The notes under the pieces: model-generated | Seen by the model: the letters and a program-made list of their open reading frames with translations, nothing else | Told to the model about the DNA's origin: nothing | Databases searched by the model: none | Assembly (NCBI GenBank): GCA_934540955.1 | Contig: CAKTCY010000074.1 | Location: 1 to 8,789, forward strand | Origin: an uncultured Faecalibacterium sp. | GTDB lineage: Bacteria; Bacillota; Clostridia; Oscillospirales; Ruminococcaceae | Length of the DNA stretch: 8,789 nt | Direction of reading: 5' to 3' | Part shown: one piece after another, positions 1 through 6,341 of the stretch | How positions within the stretch are numbered: the stretch's first letter is position 1 | Layout: each line of letters opens with the position of its first letter | Program-made: the position numbers and the translations under genes

Positions 1-160
1 GCGGGGTGGGTGGAGTCCAGAGGTAGGGAGGGGGGAGTCGGAACACCCCTCCCTGCCTCTGGCCCAGCGGAGCGTCCCTGCACGCTGAAAGCAAGCAGAA
101 ACTTTCCCCGCAAAACGCACACTTTTCTGGTTCTCTTTTGGTGTCAAAAGAGAACATCCC
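1..160. repeat. Dispersed ~160-bp repeat, copy 1 (left edge, probably continues outside)
   Basis: This segment matches 8278-8437 in direct orientation at 149 of 160 positions with no gaps. It holds two perfect or near-perfect stems. One pairs 17-33 with 46-62 (17 bp with one T-G wobble and a 12-nt loop). The other pairs 130-140 with 145-155 (11 bp with a GTGT loop). It ends 4 nt before the recX stop codon, so it would form the recX 3' untranslated region. Because the match runs to base 1, the true left end is probably outside the window. The minus strand carries an open frame starting at the ATG at 157-155, but changes between the copies are mostly amino-acid changing, so I do not call it a gene. 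Confidence 0.9.
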
Positions 161-164
161 CCGG

Positions 165-680
165 CTAGAACTTCTGCCCTTCTTCCTCCACCCTGCGGAT
201 GGCTTCTTTGATGGTAGGGTAGGCAAAGCCGCGGCGCTGCAAAGCGGCCACCACAAGGTCGCGGCGGCCGATGGCAAGCTTTTTGCGGTAGCGGCTGTCC
301 ACCAGCGCGGCGGCGGCTTCCAGCTCCGGGTCATCGCCGTCCTCCGGGGCGTAGACCGCTTCCAGCGCGCCTGCCACCTCGGCGGGAGCAAGCCCCTTCT
401 GGCGCAGGCTCTGGGCGGCGGCGCGGCGGCTCTTGCGGGCAGCCAGCAGGCTGTGCGCCCGTGCCTCGGCGTAGCGGGCATCGTTCACATAGTCCAGCTG
501 CACCATCTCGGCCACAGCGGCGGCAGCGGCAGGCTCGGTATAGCGGCGGCAGAGCCGCTCATACAGCATATTGGCAGAGACCTCCTGCCCGGCCAGCGTT
601 TCCAGCGCACTCGCCCGCGCCTTGGCGGGGTCGGCGCATTTTTCCGCATCCGGACGGGGTCGGCGGCGGTAAAAGGCCAT
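165..680 (-). CDS. recX: RecX, regulatory protein of RecA
   Basis: The 171-residue product fits RecX, a small all-helical protein that binds in the groove of the RecA filament and modulates (usually limits) RecA activity in the cytoplasm. The sequence is rich in Arg, Ala and Glu. It has the tandem three-helix pattern, including YVNDARYAEA at about residues 64-73 and the following RRAAAQSLRQKGL segment, which matches the family's characteristic (I/L)-(D/N)-D-x-(R/K)-(F/Y)-A signature. The ATG at 680-678 directly follows the recA stop codon (681-683) with no gap. A GGAGGA ribosome site lies inside the last recA codons, which implies translational coupling to recA. Identity rests on both sequence pattern and position after recA. 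No classical terminator is visible between the stop and the repeat at 1-160. Confidence 0.93.
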   Translation of the reverse strand: MAFYRRRPRPDAEKCADPAKARASALETLAGQEVSANMLYERLCRRYTEPAAAAAVAEMVQLDYVNDARYAEARAHSLLAARKSRRAAAQSLRQKGLAPAEVAGALEAVYAPEDGDDPELEAAAALVDSRYRKKLAIGRRDLVVAALQRRGFAYPTIKEAIRRVEEEGQKF

Positions 681-1856
681 TTAGTCCTCCACCATGATGT
701 CCAGCTCGCTCTCGCTGCTGCGGGTGGGAGCCTTGACTACCGGCTCCTTTGCAGCGGCGGGGTCAGCGGGCCTTTCCGCTGCGGCAGCAGCGCGGCCTGC
801 CGGACGGCGGGTGGCGTACAGCTTATCGGCGTTGGCGCGGATCTGCCCCTCGATGTCATTGGCGATCTCGGGGTTGTCCTTCAAAAACTGCTTGGCGTTG
901 TCTCGGCCCTGACCCAGACGGATATCGCCGTAGTTGAACCATGCGCCGCTCTTCTGCACGATGCCCAGCTTGACGCCCACGTCAATGAGCTCGCTCATTT
1001 TGGAGATGCCCTCGCCGAACATGATGTCGAACTCGGCCTCACGGAACGGCGGAGCCACCTTGTTCTTGACGATCTTTGCGCGGGTGTGGTTGCCGATGAA
1101 CTGACCGGAGGAATCCTTCAGACCCTCCACGCGGCGGATGTCGATGCGCACCGAGGCGTAGTATTTCAGGGCGCGGCCGCCGGTGGTCACCTCCGGGTTG
1201 CCGTACATGACGCCCACCTTCTCGCGCAGCTGGTTGATGAACACGCAGACCGTGTTGGTCTTGCCGATGACGCTGGTCAGCTTACGCATGGCCTGACTCA
1301 TCAGACGCGCCTGCAGGCCCACATGGCTGTCGCCCATCTCGCCCTCGATCTCGGCGCGGGGCACCATGGCGGCTACCGAGTCCACTACGATGGCATCAAT
1401 GGCACCGGAGCGCACCAGTGCTTCGCAGATCTCCATGGCCTGCTCGCCGGTGTCCGGCTGGCTGACCAGCAGGTTGTTGATGTCCACGCCCAGCGCCTCG
1501 GCATAGGTGGGGTCCAGTGCGTGCTCAACGTCGATAAAGGCCACCTCGCCGCCCTTCTTCTGGGCTTCGGCAAGAATGTGCAGTGCCAGCGTGGTCTTAC
1601 CGCTGGATTCCGGGCCGTACACCTCGATGATGCGTCCGCGCGGCACACCGCCCACGCCCAGCGCCAGATCCAGCCCCAGACTGCCGGTGGAAATGGCATC
1701 CACCTGCATGGAGGCGTTGTCGCCCAGCTTCATGACGGCACCCTTGCCGAACTGCTTTTCGATCTGCGCCAGCGCCGTAGCCAGCGCGTCCTTCTTGGCT
1801 TCCGGCTCGGTCTTCTGGGTAGCCGGTGCAACGTTGTTGTTCTGATTTTTTGCCAT
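681..1856 (-). CDS. recA: RecA recombinase
   Basis: RecA is the ATP-dependent strand-exchange protein of homologous recombination; it also triggers LexA self-cleavage where an SOS system exists. The 391-residue product shows the Walker A motif GPESSGKT at 81-88, the VEHALDP segment with the catalytic-type Glu at 111, and Walker B AIVVDS at 155-160. The L2 DNA-binding loop is about 212-231 (starting [16 protein letters not shown]). The C-terminal tail, about 349-391, is a low-complexity Ala/Pro/Arg stretch that ends acidic (SELDIMVED). This makes the protein somewhat longer than the ~350 residues of E. coli RecA. The ATG at 1856 follows AAGGAG with a 9-nt spacing. The gene has its own apparent promoter in the 116-bp gap after prmC and is immediately followed by recX. 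Confidence 0.99.
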   Translation of the reverse strand: MAKNQNNNVAPATQKTEPEAKKDALATALAQIEKQFGKGAVMKLGDNASMQVDAISTGSLGLDLALGVGGVPRGRIIEVYGPESSGKTTLALHILAEAQKKGGEVAFIDVEHALDPTYAEALGVDINNLLVSQPDTGEQAMEICEALVRSGAIDAIVVDSVAAMVPRAEIEGEMGDSHVGLQARLMSQAMRKLTSVIGKTNTVCVFINQLREKVGVMYGNPEVTTGGRALKYYASVRIDIRRVEGLKDSSGQFIGNHTRAKIVKNKVAPPFREAEFDIMFGEGISKMSELIDVGVKLGIVQKSGAWFNYGDIRLGQGRDNAKQFLKDNPEIANDIEGQIRANADKLYATRRPAGRAAAAAERPADPAAAKEPVVKAPTRSSESELDIMVED

Positions 1857-1882
1857 AGCCTGCTGCTCCTTTTATCCTTTGG

Positions 1883-1899
1883 GCCCGCAGAGGGCGGGC
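1883..1899 (-). other. Hairpin in recA leader
   Basis: GCCCGC (1883-1888) and GCGGGC (1894-1899) can form a 6-bp GC stem with a 5-nt loop in the recA untranslated leader, between the predicted promoter and the ribosome site. No T-run follows on the minus strand, so it is not a standard terminator for prmC. Its function is unknown. Confidence 0.5.
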
Positions 1900-1919
1900 T
1901 GTCCTTCGCTTTCCTTCTT

Positions 1920-1947
1920 AGTATAACACAAAATCAAAATATTACAA
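1920..1947 (-). promoter_or_regulatory. Probable recA promoter with overlapping palindrome
   Basis: On the minus strand there is a -10 TATACT (1920-1925) and a -35-like TTGTAA (1942-1947) separated by 16 bp. Both lie in an AT-rich island between prmC and recA. The expected start site is near 1913, giving a leader of roughly 55 nt. An imperfect inverted repeat, ACAAC-5 nt-GTTGT (1944-1958), overlaps the -35 and could be an operator. It does not match the Gram-positive LexA consensus CGAAC-N4-GTTCG. The promoter is inferred from sequence only. Confidence 0.65.
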
Positions 1948-1972
1948 CAAGAAGTTGTTTGTTTTTTCCAAT

Positions 1973-2944
1973 TTATTTTGGGCGATGGGCGATCACGCAG
2001 CGGTCGTTGCCGCCAAAGTCCTGGATGCAGCGGATATCCGTCCAGCCGTTCTCCGCCAGTAGGGCGGTTACAGCCTGCCGCTGCTGCCAGCCGATCTCCA
2101 GCACCAGCGCCCCACCGGGGCACAGCGCATTTTTGTAGTGCTGCGCCAGCGCCCGGTAGAACACAAGACCGTCCTCCCCGGCCTCCAGCGCCATGGCAGG
2201 CTCCTGCGCCACCTCGGGCTGCAGTTGCTCCATCTCGGCGGCGGTCAGGTACGGCGGGTTTGAAACGATCAACGCCAGCTGCCCATCCGGCAGGGTCTCC
2301 CAGTAGGTGAACAGGTCGCCCTGCACCGGCTGCACTGCATAGGCGGGCTTTTGGCTTGCCCGCAGCGCGTTCAGCTCCGGGCCCCAGTCCAAGGCAGGGG
2401 CATCCGCCTGCTCAAGGGCAGAGGGCTCCAGCACGTTCTCGGTCTGTCTGCCCTGCCCGGTCAGGGCACAGCGGGCGTTCTTTTCCAGATAGGCAAAGGC
2501 CGCCGGGCTTTTTTCCACGCAGGTCACCTGCGCGGCGGGGCAAAAGCGCTTGACCCCCAGCCCCAGACAGCCTGTGCCGGCGCAGAGATCCAGCACCCGG
2601 GGCGCTGCGATACCCGCAAGGGTCTCGGCGGCGGCCTGCGCCACCACCTCGGTATCTGCCCGGGGGCAGAGCACCCCGGGGCCCACCGCCAGCTCAAAAT
2701 CCAAAAAGCTCCAGCTGCCGCAAAGGTATTGCAGCGGCTCCCGCGCGGCGCGGCGGGTGCAGAGGGCTTCCAGCGCCGCCGCCTGCTCTGCGGTCAGCGG
2801 ACGGTCAGAAAGCCGCACGTCCCGCCCGGTCGCCAGCCGGAACAGCTCCCGCGCGTCAAAATCCGCGTCCGGGCAGCCTGCGGCGGTCAGCCGCTGCTCC
2901 ACCTCCCGCACTGCTGCGCGGGGGAGCATTGCTTCTGTTACCAT
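1973..2944 (-). CDS. prmC: PrmC, release-factor glutamine methyltransferase
   Basis: PrmC uses S-adenosylmethionine to N5-methylate the Gln of the GGQ motif in release factors RF1 and RF2, which improves termination. The N-terminal helical domain covers about residues 1-85, with REPLQYLCG near 68-76. The PRADTE segment is at 94-99. The SAM-binding motif DLCAGTGCLGLG is at 119-130. The catalytic NPPY is at 229-232, and LEIGWQQ near 282-288 is typical of the C-terminal half. At 323 residues it is longer than the usual ~280. The extra material appears to be an insertion at about 161-202, between the SAM fold's second strand region and the VQGDLF strand. The ATG at 2944 overlaps the end of the preceding gene by 7 nt and is preceded by a strong GGAGGAGGG site, so translation is probably coupled. 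No terminator separates it from recA. Confidence 0.95.
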   Translation of the reverse strand: MVTEAMLPRAAVREVEQRLTAAGCPDADFDARELFRLATGRDVRLSDRPLTAEQAAALEALCTRRAAREPLQYLCGSWSFLDFELAVGPGVLCPRADTEVVAQAAAETLAGIAAPRVLDLCAGTGCLGLGVKRFCPAAQVTCVEKSPAAFAYLEKNARCALTGQGRQTENVLEPSALEQADAPALDWGPELNALRASQKPAYAVQPVQGDLFTYWETLPDGQLALIVSNPPYLTAAEMEQLQPEVAQEPAMALEAGEDGLVFYRALAQHYKNALCPGGALVLEIGWQQRQAVTALLAENGWTDIRCIQDFGGNDRCVIAHRPK

Positions 2945-3885
2945 TTGCCCTCCTCCGGGTTTTCGGGCAGCACGGGGGTGATGGCGGCAATGGCCACCTC
3001 GATCATGCTGTCGTCCGGCTCAAAGACGGTGAGGTGCTGCACCCAGATGCCCGGCTGCCGGATGATGCGGGTGGCGATGTTATCTGACCGGCCGCACCAC
3101 TTGAGCAGCTCGTAGCTGATGCCCATGACCAGCGGCAGCAGCAGCAGCTTGCACACCACCCGCAGCCCGATGCTGCCCCACGGCAGCACGCTGTACAAAA
3201 ACACGCTGACGATGACCACCAGAATGAGGAAGCTGGTGCCGCAGCGGGGATGAAAACGGGTGTACTTGCGCACGTTCTCCACGGTCAGCGGGTCGCCCGC
3301 CTCGTAACAGGCAATGGTCTTATGCTCCGCACCGTGGTACTCGAACACGCGATGAATTTCCTTCATTTTAGAGATGCCTACCATATAGGTCAGGAAGATG
3401 GCCACCTTCAGCACGGCCTCCAGCACCACCTTGCCCCAGCGCCCCAGCGGCAGCAGACGGTTCACCCCGCCCACAAGGAAGGTGGGCAGCACGGTGAACA
3501 GCAGGATGGCCAGCAGGCCGCCCAGCACCGCCGCCACGGTCAGCAGCGCGTTCTCCGCTTTCTCGCCCAGATGCTCTCCCACCCATTTTTCAAAAGCAGT
3601 CTCTTCCTCGGCGGGGTCGTAGTCGTCCCCCATGCTCACCTGTGCCGAGTACATCATGTAGCGGTAGCCCACGATCATGCTTTCGATCATGGAAATGGCG
3701 CCGCGCACCAGCGGGATCTTCGTCCATACTCCGTGGGCGGGGGTGGGGTCGAGCTTGGTCTCGATGGTGCCATCCGGCTTGCGCACGGCGCAGCACATCT
3801 GCTTGGGGCCGCGCATCATAATGCCCTCCATCAGTGCCTGCCCGCCCACGCTGGTCTTAAAGCGTTCCTTTTTAGGTTGATTCAT
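2938..3885 (-). CDS. yqhQ: DUF1385 family membrane protein (YqhQ-like)
   Basis: The 315-residue product matches the DUF1385 family of Firmicute membrane proteins (B. subtilis YqhQ type), which is described as putative metal-dependent enzymes with no established reaction. The N-terminal VGGQALMEGIMMRGP (13-27) is the family signature. HGAEHKT (184-190) and HPRCGTSF (212-219) supply conserved His, Glu and Cys residues that could bind metal. Hydrophobic segments lie at about 113-136, 153-171, 217-233 and 238-256. The C-terminal TRIIRQPGIWVQHLTVFEPDDSMIEVAI region is also typical. I chose the ATG at 3885 because GGGAG sits 6 nt upstream and the family signature begins soon after. A longer frame back to 4023 would run through the promoter and leader hairpins. 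It is the first gene of the run leading to prmC and recA. Confidence 0.93.
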   Translation of the reverse strand: MNQPKKERFKTSVGGQALMEGIMMRGPKQMCCAVRKPDGTIETKLDPTPAHGVWTKIPLVRGAISMIESMIVGYRYMMYSAQVSMGDDYDPAEEETAFEKWVGEHLGEKAENALLTVAAVLGGLLAILLFTVLPTFLVGGVNRLLPLGRWGKVVLEAVLKVAIFLTYMVGISKMKEIHRVFEYHGAEHKTIACYEAGDPLTVENVRKYTRFHPRCGTSFLILVVIVSVFLYSVLPWGSIGLRVVCKLLLLPLVMGISYELLKWCGRSDNIATRIIRQPGIWVQHLTVFEPDDSMIEVAIAAITPVLPENPEEGKW

Positions 3886-3901
3886 TGGCTTCTCCCGATA
3901 T

Positions 3902-3931
3902 CCGCCCTCTGCCGCTTTGGGCAAAGGGCGG
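3902..3931 (-). promoter_or_regulatory. Strong leader hairpin 5 nt upstream of the yqhQ ribosome site
   Basis: On the minus strand, 3931-3920 pairs with 3913-3902 as a 12-bp GC-rich stem with one G-U wobble and the 6-nt loop CAAAGC. It stands directly before the GGGAG at 3896-3892. A second small stem, CCGGG (3949-3953) with CCCGG (3960-3964), lies at the expected 5' end of the transcript. Neither is followed by a T-run, so they look like leader structure, not terminators. Any effect on translation or stability is inferred. Confidence 0.6.
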
Positions 3932-3973
3932 TCTATTTTGTATTTTATCCGGGCCAAGACCCGGGCAAAGCTT

Positions 3974-3982
3974 ATTCTAGCA
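3974..3982 (-). promoter_or_regulatory. Probable extended -10 promoter for yqhQ-prmC(-recA)
   Basis: The minus strand reads TGC then TAGAAT, an extended -10 element (TGn-TANNNT) in an AT-rich stretch between the kinase terminator and the DUF1385 gene. No good -35 is found at 16-18 bp; a TTGTCA at 3996-3991 is only 11 bp away, too close. The extended -10 could compensate for the weak -35. The expected start is near 3967, giving a leader of about 80 nt. Confidence 0.55.
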
Positions 3983-4045
3983 CACAAATATGACAAAATC
4001 TGTAGTCCGCGGCATTGCTGCACGAAATACCACTTGCCCCGAGAT

Positions 4046-4075
4046 AAAAGCCTTCCCCCGTCCGGGGGAAGCCTT
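4046..4075 (-). terminator. Intrinsic terminator after the histidine kinase
   Basis: On the minus strand CTTCCCCC (4071-4064) pairs with GGGGGAAG (4059-4052) around a GGAC loop. The stem continues through one G-G mismatch into AAG/CTT. A TTTT run (4049-4046) follows. The structure lies about 30 nt after the kinase stop codon at 4106, the expected place for the end of the lipoprotein-regulator-kinase transcript. Confidence 0.8.
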
Positions 4076-4105
4076 CATTCGGAAAATTGTTTTTTATGGC
4101 GCTGC

Positions 4106-5530
4106 TCACGCCTTATGGTACAGCGGCAGACCCAAGGTGACCACGGTGCCGCGTCCGAGGGTGCTCTTGATATCCAGCGTGCCGTCCAGCGCGGTCATGA
4201 TGGAATCCACCAGCGCCAGCCCGATGCCGCTGCCGCGCACCGAGTTGCTGCCCTTGTAGAACTTGGTCTTTACGTTTTCCAGATCCTCCGGCGGGATGCC
4301 GCGTCCCTGATCGATGATCTCCACAAAGGCCTTGTACTCCCCTGCCCACAGCTTGACCGTGATGCGGCCGCCGGGGGCGGAGTACTTGATGGCGTTGTCC
4401 AGAATATTGATGAACACCTGCCGCAGACGGTCCGGGTCAGCGTAGACGGGGATCATCTCCTCCGGCTCGGTGTAGTGGAGCAGCAGCCCCTCCTGCCGGA
4501 TGCGTGCCTCGCAGAAGAGCACTGCATCGGTCAGCTCTGCCACCAAGTCTAGCGGGCGGCACTCCATGCGGATGCGTCCGTTCTGCAGGCGGCTGAAATC
4601 CAGCAGCTCCTCCACCATATTGTTCAGCCGCCCGGTCTCGTTGTTGATGATCTCCAGCCCCTTGCGGTAGTTCTCGTCAGTGGGGTCATCCAAGGTCATC
4701 AGCGTCTCCACCCAGCCCCGGATGGAGGTAAGCGGGGTGCGCAGCTCGTGGGAGACCGAGCTGATGAACTCGTTCTTCATCTTCTCGGTCTCCTCCAGTC
4801 CCTCGGCCATCTGGTTGATGGTGCCGCGCAGCCGGTCCACCTCGTCGTGAGGGTCGCCGGTCAGGGGCAGACGCACATCCAGCTCGCCCCGGGCGATGCC
4901 GGCGGCGGTGCGCTCCACCTGCCCCAGCGGCACCACGATGCCCCGCACAAAGTACAGCCCGGACATGACCGTGAACAGCAAAATTGCCACCGCGATGAAC
5001 ACGCTGACGATGACGGCATTTTTGACCTGCCGCTCCACCAGCGCCAGACTGGTGACCAGCCGCAGAGCGGCCACATCCTCGGCATCGTAGGGCACCAGCG
5101 AGCAGGCCGCCATGACCATCTCGCCGGACTGGGTGCGGTACACCGCCACGCCCAGACCGTCCGGCGCACCGAGCGCCTGTTCAAAGTCCCTGCTGCTGAC
5201 GATGCCCTCTGCGTCCGTACCGCTGGAGGAGGCGATCACGCCGCCGTAGCTGTCCAGCAGCATGAACTCGTATTTATCCTTATCGGCAAACTGCTCCACC
5301 ATGCGCCGCAGCGCCAGACTGCGGCTGGCGGCGGCGCTCTGGGCGGTATCGCCGGTATACATTTTCAGCTGACCGGTCACCGAGGAGAACCGCCGGTACA
5401 TGATCTGCTGCACACTGCCGTAGTAGCTGCGGGTATAGCTGTACAAAAACATCGCCTCGGCCAGCAGCACCACCAGTACGGTGATGAGCAGGTTGCCCCG
5501 CAGCCAGCGGCGGGTGATACCGCTTCGCAT
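4106..5530 (-). CDS. Membrane sensor histidine kinase, PhoR/ResE type
   Basis: The 474-residue two-component kinase would sense an external signal and phosphorylate the regulator encoded just upstream. Membrane segments at about 13-32 and 172-194 bracket an extracytoplasmic region of about 138 residues. The segment YEFMLLDSYGGVIASSSG within it suggests a PAS/Cache-like fold. HAMP covers about 195-247. The H-box SSVSHELRTPL has the phospho-accepting His at 261. The N-box is INILDNAIKYS (374-384), the G1 box DQGRGI (407-412) and the G2 box GSGIGLALV (433-441), so all catalytic motifs are intact. The ATG at 5530 follows AAAGGAGG with 8-nt spacing. It lies 89 nt downstream of the regulator gene, with a 15-bp hairpin in that gap. 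The signal cannot be read from the sequence, and no specific family name (phoR, resE, srrB) is justified. Confidence 0.95.
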   Translation of the reverse strand: MRSGITRRWLRGNLLITVLVVLLAEAMFLYSYTRSYYGSVQQIMYRRFSSVTGQLKMYTGDTAQSAAASRSLALRRMVEQFADKDKYEFMLLDSYGGVIASSSGTDAEGIVSSRDFEQALGAPDGLGVAVYRTQSGEMVMAACSLVPYDAEDVAALRLVTSLALVERQVKNAVIVSVFIAVAILLFTVMSGLYFVRGIVVPLGQVERTAAGIARGELDVRLPLTGDPHDEVDRLRGTINQMAEGLEETEKMKNEFISSVSHELRTPLTSIRGWVETLMTLDDPTDENYRKGLEIINNETGRLNNMVEELLDFSRLQNGRIRMECRPLDLVAELTDAVLFCEARIRQEGLLLHYTEPEEMIPVYADPDRLRQVFINILDNAIKYSAPGGRITVKLWAGEYKAFVEIIDQGRGIPPEDLENVKTKFYKGSNSVRGSGIGLALVDSIMTALDGTLDIKSTLGRGTVVTLGLPLYHKA

Positions 5531-5580
5531 AACAGTGTCCTCCTTTCGGTGAGTATCGATAATAAAAAATATTTTTTTGC

Positions 5581-5613
5581 GATTCAGGAAAGTCCGCAGG
5601 ACTTTCCTGAATC
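5581..5613 (-). repeat. 15-bp perfect hairpin between response regulator and kinase
   Basis: GATTCAGGAAAGTCC (5581-5595) and its exact reverse complement (5599-5613) enclose a 3-nt GCA loop. On the minus strand the stem begins 6 nt after the regulator stop codon. It is followed by an A-rich then T-rich stretch, not an immediate T-run, so it is a poor canonical terminator. It may be an mRNA-processing or partial-termination element, or an inserted repeat. Low-GC sequence flanks it on both sides. Confidence 0.8.
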
Positions 5614-5619
5614 ACATTT

Positions 5620-6324
5620 TTATTCTTCCCACCGGTAGCCGTAGCCCCACACGGTCATGATGTGGGTGGGGTGGCTGGGCTCGTCCTCCACCTTCATGCG
5701 CAGGCGGCGGATGTTCACATCCACGATCTTTACATCGCCGAAGTAGTTCTCGCCCCAGACCCCTTTCAGGATCTTTTCGCGCACCAGCGCGGTGCCCGGG
5801 TTGCGGAAGAACAGCTCCATGATCTGGAACTCCACCTGCGTCAGCTCGATGGGCTGACCGGCCTTCAGCAGCACGCGGCGGTTCTCGTCCAGCACGAACT
5901 CGCCGCTGGTCAGGGTGCCCAGCGGGCTGTTCTCCCGGTCGTCCCCTTCCTTGGTGCGGATGACGCGGCGGCACAGCGCCTCCACACGCGCCAGCAGCTC
6001 GCTGACGCTGAAGGGCTTGGTCATGTAATCGTCTGCGCCGATGGACAGGCCGCGGATCTTATCCTGCTCCTGCCCCTTGGCGCTGAGGATGATGATGCCG
6101 ATCTGCTGGTCGGTGCGGCGGATGGTCTCGCACAGCGAGAATCCGTTCATGCCCGGCAGCATCACGTCCAGAATGGCGGCATCACAGCCGGGTTTCTGCG
6201 CCAGCAGCGGCAGGGCAGCTTCGGCGCTTTCGGCCTCCACTACCTCCATCCCCGCATGGCGCAGGTTCAGGGCGATCATATCGCGGATATTGGCTTCATC
6301 TTCTACAACAAGCACTCGTACCAT
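5620..6324 (-). CDS. OmpR/PhoB-family response regulator
   Basis: The 234-residue protein is a DNA-binding response regulator. The receiver domain (1 to about 118) has the acidic pocket at E8-D9, the phospho-accepting Asp at 53 (LDVMLPG), Ser at 81 in the conserved Thr/Ser position and Lys at 103 in the MTKPF motif. The C-terminal winged-helix domain (about 136-232) includes LTQVEFQIMELFFRNPG, VDVNIRRLRMKVE and the ending TVWGYGYRWEE, all typical of the OmpR/PhoB class. The ATG at 6324 follows GGAGG with a 7-nt spacing. The gene lies 17 nt after the lipoprotein stop, so the two share a transcript. The kinase encoded next is the obvious partner. Target genes cannot be deduced from the window. 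Confidence 0.97.
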   Translation of the reverse strand: MVRVLVVEDEANIRDMIALNLRHAGMEVVEAESAEAALPLLAQKPGCDAAILDVMLPGMNGFSLCETIRRTDQQIGIIILSAKGQEQDKIRGLSIGADDYMTKPFSVSELLARVEALCRRVIRTKEGDDRENSPLGTLTSGEFVLDENRRVLLKAGQPIELTQVEFQIMELFFRNPGTALVREKILKGVWGENYFGDVKIVDVNIRRLRMKVEDEPSHPTHIMTVWGYGYRWEE

Positions 6325-6341
6325 GCAGCATCCTCCATTCC

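Noticed and set aside
130..155. Possible recX terminator formed by the 11-bp stem
   Set aside because: The stem is AT-containing and is followed on the minus strand by CAGAAAAG, not by a T-run, so it does not meet the intrinsic terminator pattern.
138..2138. Long plus-strand open frame of 666 codons opposite recX and recA
   Set aside because: It lies antisense to two certain genes and has the His/Leu/Gly/Ala-rich composition of the opposite strand of GC-rich coding DNA. It shows no recognisable domain and crosses the recA promoter region.
3250..3993. Plus-strand frame opposite the DUF1385 gene
   Set aside because: It is His- and Ala-rich shadow sequence of a confidently identified gene, with no ribosome site or domain.
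3886..4023. 46-codon upstream extension of the DUF1385 protein
   Set aside because: The extension would translate the predicted promoter and leader hairpins and has no ribosome site. The start at 3885 has GGGAG at the right distance.
4748..5638. Plus-strand frame opposite the histidine kinase
   Set aside because: It is antisense to an intact kinase with all motifs and has shadow-type composition.
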